Source of the DNA: Clostridia bacterium
GTDB lineage: Bacteria > Bacillota > Clostridia > TANB77 > CAG-508
Length of the DNA: 64,000 nt
Direction: 5' to 3'
Assembly (NCBI GenBank): GCA_017469445.1
Contig: JAFUGK010000007.1
Span: 1 to 64,000, forward strand
The translations under genes were made by a program, and so were the position numbers. Shown piece by piece: positions 61,868 through 64,000 of this stretch. The notes beneath the pieces were generated by a model. It was not told where the DNA came from. It searched no databases and was given only the letters and a program-made list of their open reading frames with translations. Positions within the stretch are counted from its first letter, which is position 1; each line of letters starts with the position of its first letter.

Positions 61868-62552
61868 TATGGACGATTTTGATAAAATGTTAACAATGAT
61901 TACTCCAGGTATGGGTAAAATTTCATGTGCCGCTAAAGGAGCTAGAAGACCTAAGAGCTTGCTCCTTGGTGGTACACAATTTTTATGCTTTGGAGACTAT
62001 GTTTTATATAAAGGCGGAGAAACATATAACATAAATTCATGTGAGCCAATAGAAATTTTTTATAATATAAGAACAGATTTGGATAAATTAAAGTATGCAG
62101 TACATATTACGAAAATAATAAATGATGTTGTACAAGAAAACCAAAACTGCTATAAGATATTGCAATTATTTTTAAATACATTATATGTGATTTCTGAAAA
62201 AGAAAAAGATTTAGATTTAGTTTTAGCAATTTTTAAATTAAAACTTTTAGCTATAATAGGTTACATGCCAAATGTAAGAACATGTAGTAATTGTGGAAAA
62301 ACAGAAAATATTGATAGCTTTAGCTTTAAAAATAATGGATTTTTATGTGGTGATTGCAGTAAACAAGATACAAGTAGTGTACATATTTCGGAAAACACTA
62401 AAGCATCAATTCAATATATAATAATGAGTGAGTCTAAAAAGATATATTCGTTTGATATGCCAGAAAATGATTTAAAAGAGCTTAGACTTGTTGCTAAAAT
62501 TTATTTTGATGAAAAATTAGAAAAAGAGTATAAAATGGAAGAGTTATTTTAG
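61824..62552 (+). CDS. recO: DNA repair protein RecO
   Basis: 242 residues from ATG 61824 (TTAGGTG 7 bases upstream, giving MGTIKTKGIIIAENNMDDFDKM). N-terminal OB fold and a C-terminal zinc motif (CSNCGKTEN ... GFLCGDCS). RecO loads RecA onto SSB-coated DNA with RecR. GTG 61815 is an alternative but does not fit the family start. Confidence 0.93.
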   Translation: MGTIKTKGIIIAENNMDDFDKMLTMITPGMGKISCAAKGARRPKSLLLGGTQFLCFGDYVLYKGGETYNINSCEPIEIFYNIRTDLDKLKYAVHITKIINDVVQENQNCYKILQLFLNTLYVISEKEKDLDLVLAIFKLKLLAIIGYMPNVRTCSNCGKTENIDSFSFKNNGFLCGDCSKQDTSSVHISENTKASIQYIIMSESKKIYSFDMPENDLKELRLVAKIYFDEKLEKEYKMEELF

Positions 62553-62650
62553 AAATTTTTCCCCATGACAATCAAATCGAAAAAAAGCTTTACAATATTA
62601 AATTTTAATAATATAATAAGGGTGTAATACAAAATGAAAGGAGAATTACT

Positions 62651-63184
62651 ATGAATATAAAAATAGTAGGAAAAGATTTAAAAGCAACAGATGCAATAAA
62701 AGATTATACAGCAAAAAAACTAGAAAGAGTAGAAAAATATTTTGATGGAGATGTAGAATGTTTAGTAACAATAAAGGTTGAGAAAAATGTTCAAATAGCT
62801 GAAATGCATGTTACAGCAAAAGGATATACATATAGAGCAGTTACAGAACATGCAGACCTATATGCATCTATAGATAAAGATATAGACATATTAGAAGGAC
62901 AAATTAGAAAAGTTAAAACTAAAAAAGAAAGATTAAATAAAGATGATTCTTTAAAACAAATGAATATGGAAGTTGCAGCACATAAGGAAGAAAAAATTGA
63001 AGATGAAATATTAAAAGTTTCATATTATGAAATAAAACCAATGACTCCTGAAGATGCAAAATTAAAATTACAAGAAAGAAGAGACAGATTTATGCCTTTT
63101 GTAAATGTAGATACAGGAAAAGTTAATGTTATATTTAAGTTAAAAGATGATTCTAACTTTGGTTTATTAGAACCAGAAGCATAA
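62651..63184 (+). CDS. hpf: Ribosome hibernation promoting factor, long form
   Basis: 177 residues. N-terminal RaiA/HPF domain (KNVQIAEMHVTAKGYTYRAV) and the C-terminal dimerisation domain (PMTPEDAKLKLQERRDRFMPFVN) of the long form typical for Firmicutes. It forms inactive 100S ribosome dimers in stationary phase. GGAG is 7 bases before the ATG. Confidence 0.94.
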   Translation: MNIKIVGKDLKATDAIKDYTAKKLERVEKYFDGDVECLVTIKVEKNVQIAEMHVTAKGYTYRAVTEHADLYASIDKDIDILEGQIRKVKTKKERLNKDDSLKQMNMEVAAHKEEKIEDEILKVSYYEIKPMTPEDAKLKLQERRDRFMPFVNVDTGKVNVIFKLKDDSNFGLLEPEA

Positions 63185-63368
63185 GAAAAATTTATATTAT
63201 AATAATTAAAAATAATATATCGTTTTTTATTTTAAATAATTTTTTAATTAAAAAATGAAAAAATTTCTAGTTTAAAAAACTCCTAATTGCACATTATATA
63301 TACTGAAAAGACATAGAAAAGTTTTTTCAATATATATAAATAGCAAAATCCTAGGAGGTGAATTAGAA

Positions 63369-63575
63369 ATGGCAAACAGAAATAGTAACAGAAAATTAGT
63401 TCCAGAAGCTATGGATTCTTTAGACAAATTCAAATATGAAGTAGCTAGTGAAGTTGGAGTTAACTTAAAAAATGGTTACAATGGAGATATATCTGCAAGA
63501 GACGCTGGTAAAATAGGTGGAAACATGGTAAGAAAATTAATTCAACAGGCTGAAAACCAAATGATTGGTAGATAG
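63369..63575 (+). CDS. Alpha/beta-type small acid-soluble spore protein
   Basis: 68 residues. MDSLDKFKYEVASEVGVNL contains the germination-protease cut region, and GDISARDAGKIGGNMVRKLIQQAE the DNA-binding helices of alpha/beta SASP. It saturates spore DNA and protects it. A very strong AGGAGGTG ribosome site precedes it. A sigma-G promoter would be expected within the 184-base gap upstream but no clear match was found by eye. Confidence 0.95.
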   Translation: MANRNSNRKLVPEAMDSLDKFKYEVASEVGVNLKNGYNGDISARDAGKIGGNMVRKLIQQAENQMIGR

Positions 63576-63590
63576 TTTTTGCAGAATTTA

Positions 63591-63656
63591 AAAAAGAACA
63601 ATGGGGACGTTCCTTTTGTTCAGTTTTAACTGAACAAAAGGAATGTTCTTTTTTAA
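63591..63656 (+). terminator. Terminator of the SASP gene built from a GGGGAC element (copy E10)
   Basis: AAAAAAGAACA...TTCCTTTTGTTCAGTT pairs with AACTGAACAAAAGGAA-TGTTCTTTTTT. The left arm contains the E1/E2 unit. The bases ATGGGGACG have no partner in the right arm, so the GGGGAC core is bulged. Confidence 0.85.
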
Positions 63657-63674
63657 CAAATTTCTACAAAAAAA

Positions 63675-63702
63675 TTGACATTGTATTTAGCAATGATATA
63701 AT
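63675..63702 (+). promoter_or_regulatory. Promoter of the Cof-type phosphatase gene
   Basis: TTGACA (63675-63680), 16 bases, TATAAT (63697-63702). Confidence 0.75.
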
Positions 63703-63734
63703 TAAAAAGTATTTTTTAGAAAGTAGGAAATAAT

Positions 63735-64000
63735 ATGTATAAACTTATAGCAATAGATTTGGACGGAACTTTGTTAAATTCAAAAGGAGAGCTGTCTGCA
63801 GAAAACAAAGAAGCCATAAGAAAAGCAAAAGAAAATGGAATGAAAATAGTAATTTGTTCTGGTAGAATTATGCCTTCAATAAAAAGCATATGCTTAAAAA
63901 ATGGAATTGGAGATTATTTAATATCTGGAAATGGATCACAAATTTATGATGTCCAAAAGGATAAGATTATATTTGAAAATTGTATAAATAAAAAAATGGT
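63735..64000 (+). CDS. Cof-type HAD phosphatase (cut by window end)
   Basis: The first 88 residues are visible. MYKLIAIDLDGTLLNSKGELS contains the nucleophile DLDGT of the HAD family, followed by the ICSGRIM motif II of the Cof subfamily, and LISGNGSQIYD of the cap domain. These enzymes dephosphorylate sugar phosphates and flavin intermediates. The 3' end lies beyond the window. Confidence 0.9.
   Translation, partial: MYKLIAIDLDGTLLNSKGELSAENKEAIRKAKENGMKIVICSGRIMPSIKSICLKNGIGDYLISGNGSQIYDVQKDKIIFENCINKKM

Overview
This is a very AT-rich, low-GC Gram-positive chromosome segment, most likely from an uncultured, possibly endospore-forming member of the Clostridia. The evidence is the gene content: BofA, SpoIIID, YqfC, YqfD, an alpha/beta small acid-soluble spore protein, a Spo0A-like regulator, single-chain GlyRS, and Firmicutes gene orders such as rimP-nusA-ylxR-ylxQ-infB-rbfA-nrnA-truB, ftsE-ftsX-M23-M23-ctpA and yqfC-yqfD-(x)-ybeY-dgkA-era-yqzL-recO. 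The species cannot be read from the window.

Layout. 0-11 kb: yaaL-bofA, a type I toxin/antitoxin pair, a PhoH-like gene, uvrC, two RNA-modification genes, several small cassette genes, a Nudix remnant, a membrane-anchored Mrr-type nuclease gene and tRNA-Leu. 11-18 kb: polA, a lytic transglycosylase, galE, a TPR protein and uppP. 18-20 kb: palindromic elements, a DnaA-box cluster and a type III toxin-antitoxin locus (ToxN/AbiQ type) whose toxin has a nonsense codon. 20-34 kb: glyS, rplU-rpmA, glmM, guaD and the rimP-to-truB translation operon. 34-45 kb: a secreted protein with a pilin-like three-repeat protein, spoIIID, two odd GC-rich secreted genes, glmU, yetF and a split transketolase. 45-64 kb: the ftsEX/M23/ctpA division and envelope cluster, a Spo0A-like regulator with secreted proteins, the yqfC-to-recO cluster, hpf, SASP and the start of a Cof-type HAD phosphatase.

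The most striking observation concerns the arginine codon CGG. By eye I find no in-frame CGG in the roughly 16,000 codons of the native-looking genes except at four places. At each of the four the sequence reads CGG-A and the conserved protein continues only if the ribosome skips the C and reads GGA (+1 frameshift). The four sites lie in three genes: the Mrr-type membrane nuclease (two sites), the first M23 peptidase after ftsX (inside its catalytic H-x3-D motif), and yqfD. This is not the pattern of random sequencing indels. It suggests CGG is unassigned or starved here and is used as a +1 shift site.

A second set of eight single-gene cassettes has higher GC, its own consensus promoter and terminator, and uses CGG as ordinary arginine in at least six of the eight. 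These look recently acquired.

The intergenic space is unusually rich in repeats. There are several families of long imperfect palindromes in which short inner boxes are conserved while the helical arms vary but stay complementary, a GGGGAC palindrome family, and a leader family (box, small ORF, hairpin) placed directly before the Shine-Dalgarno of four unrelated genes including glyS. All coordinates and base pairings were read by eye; no search or folding program was run.
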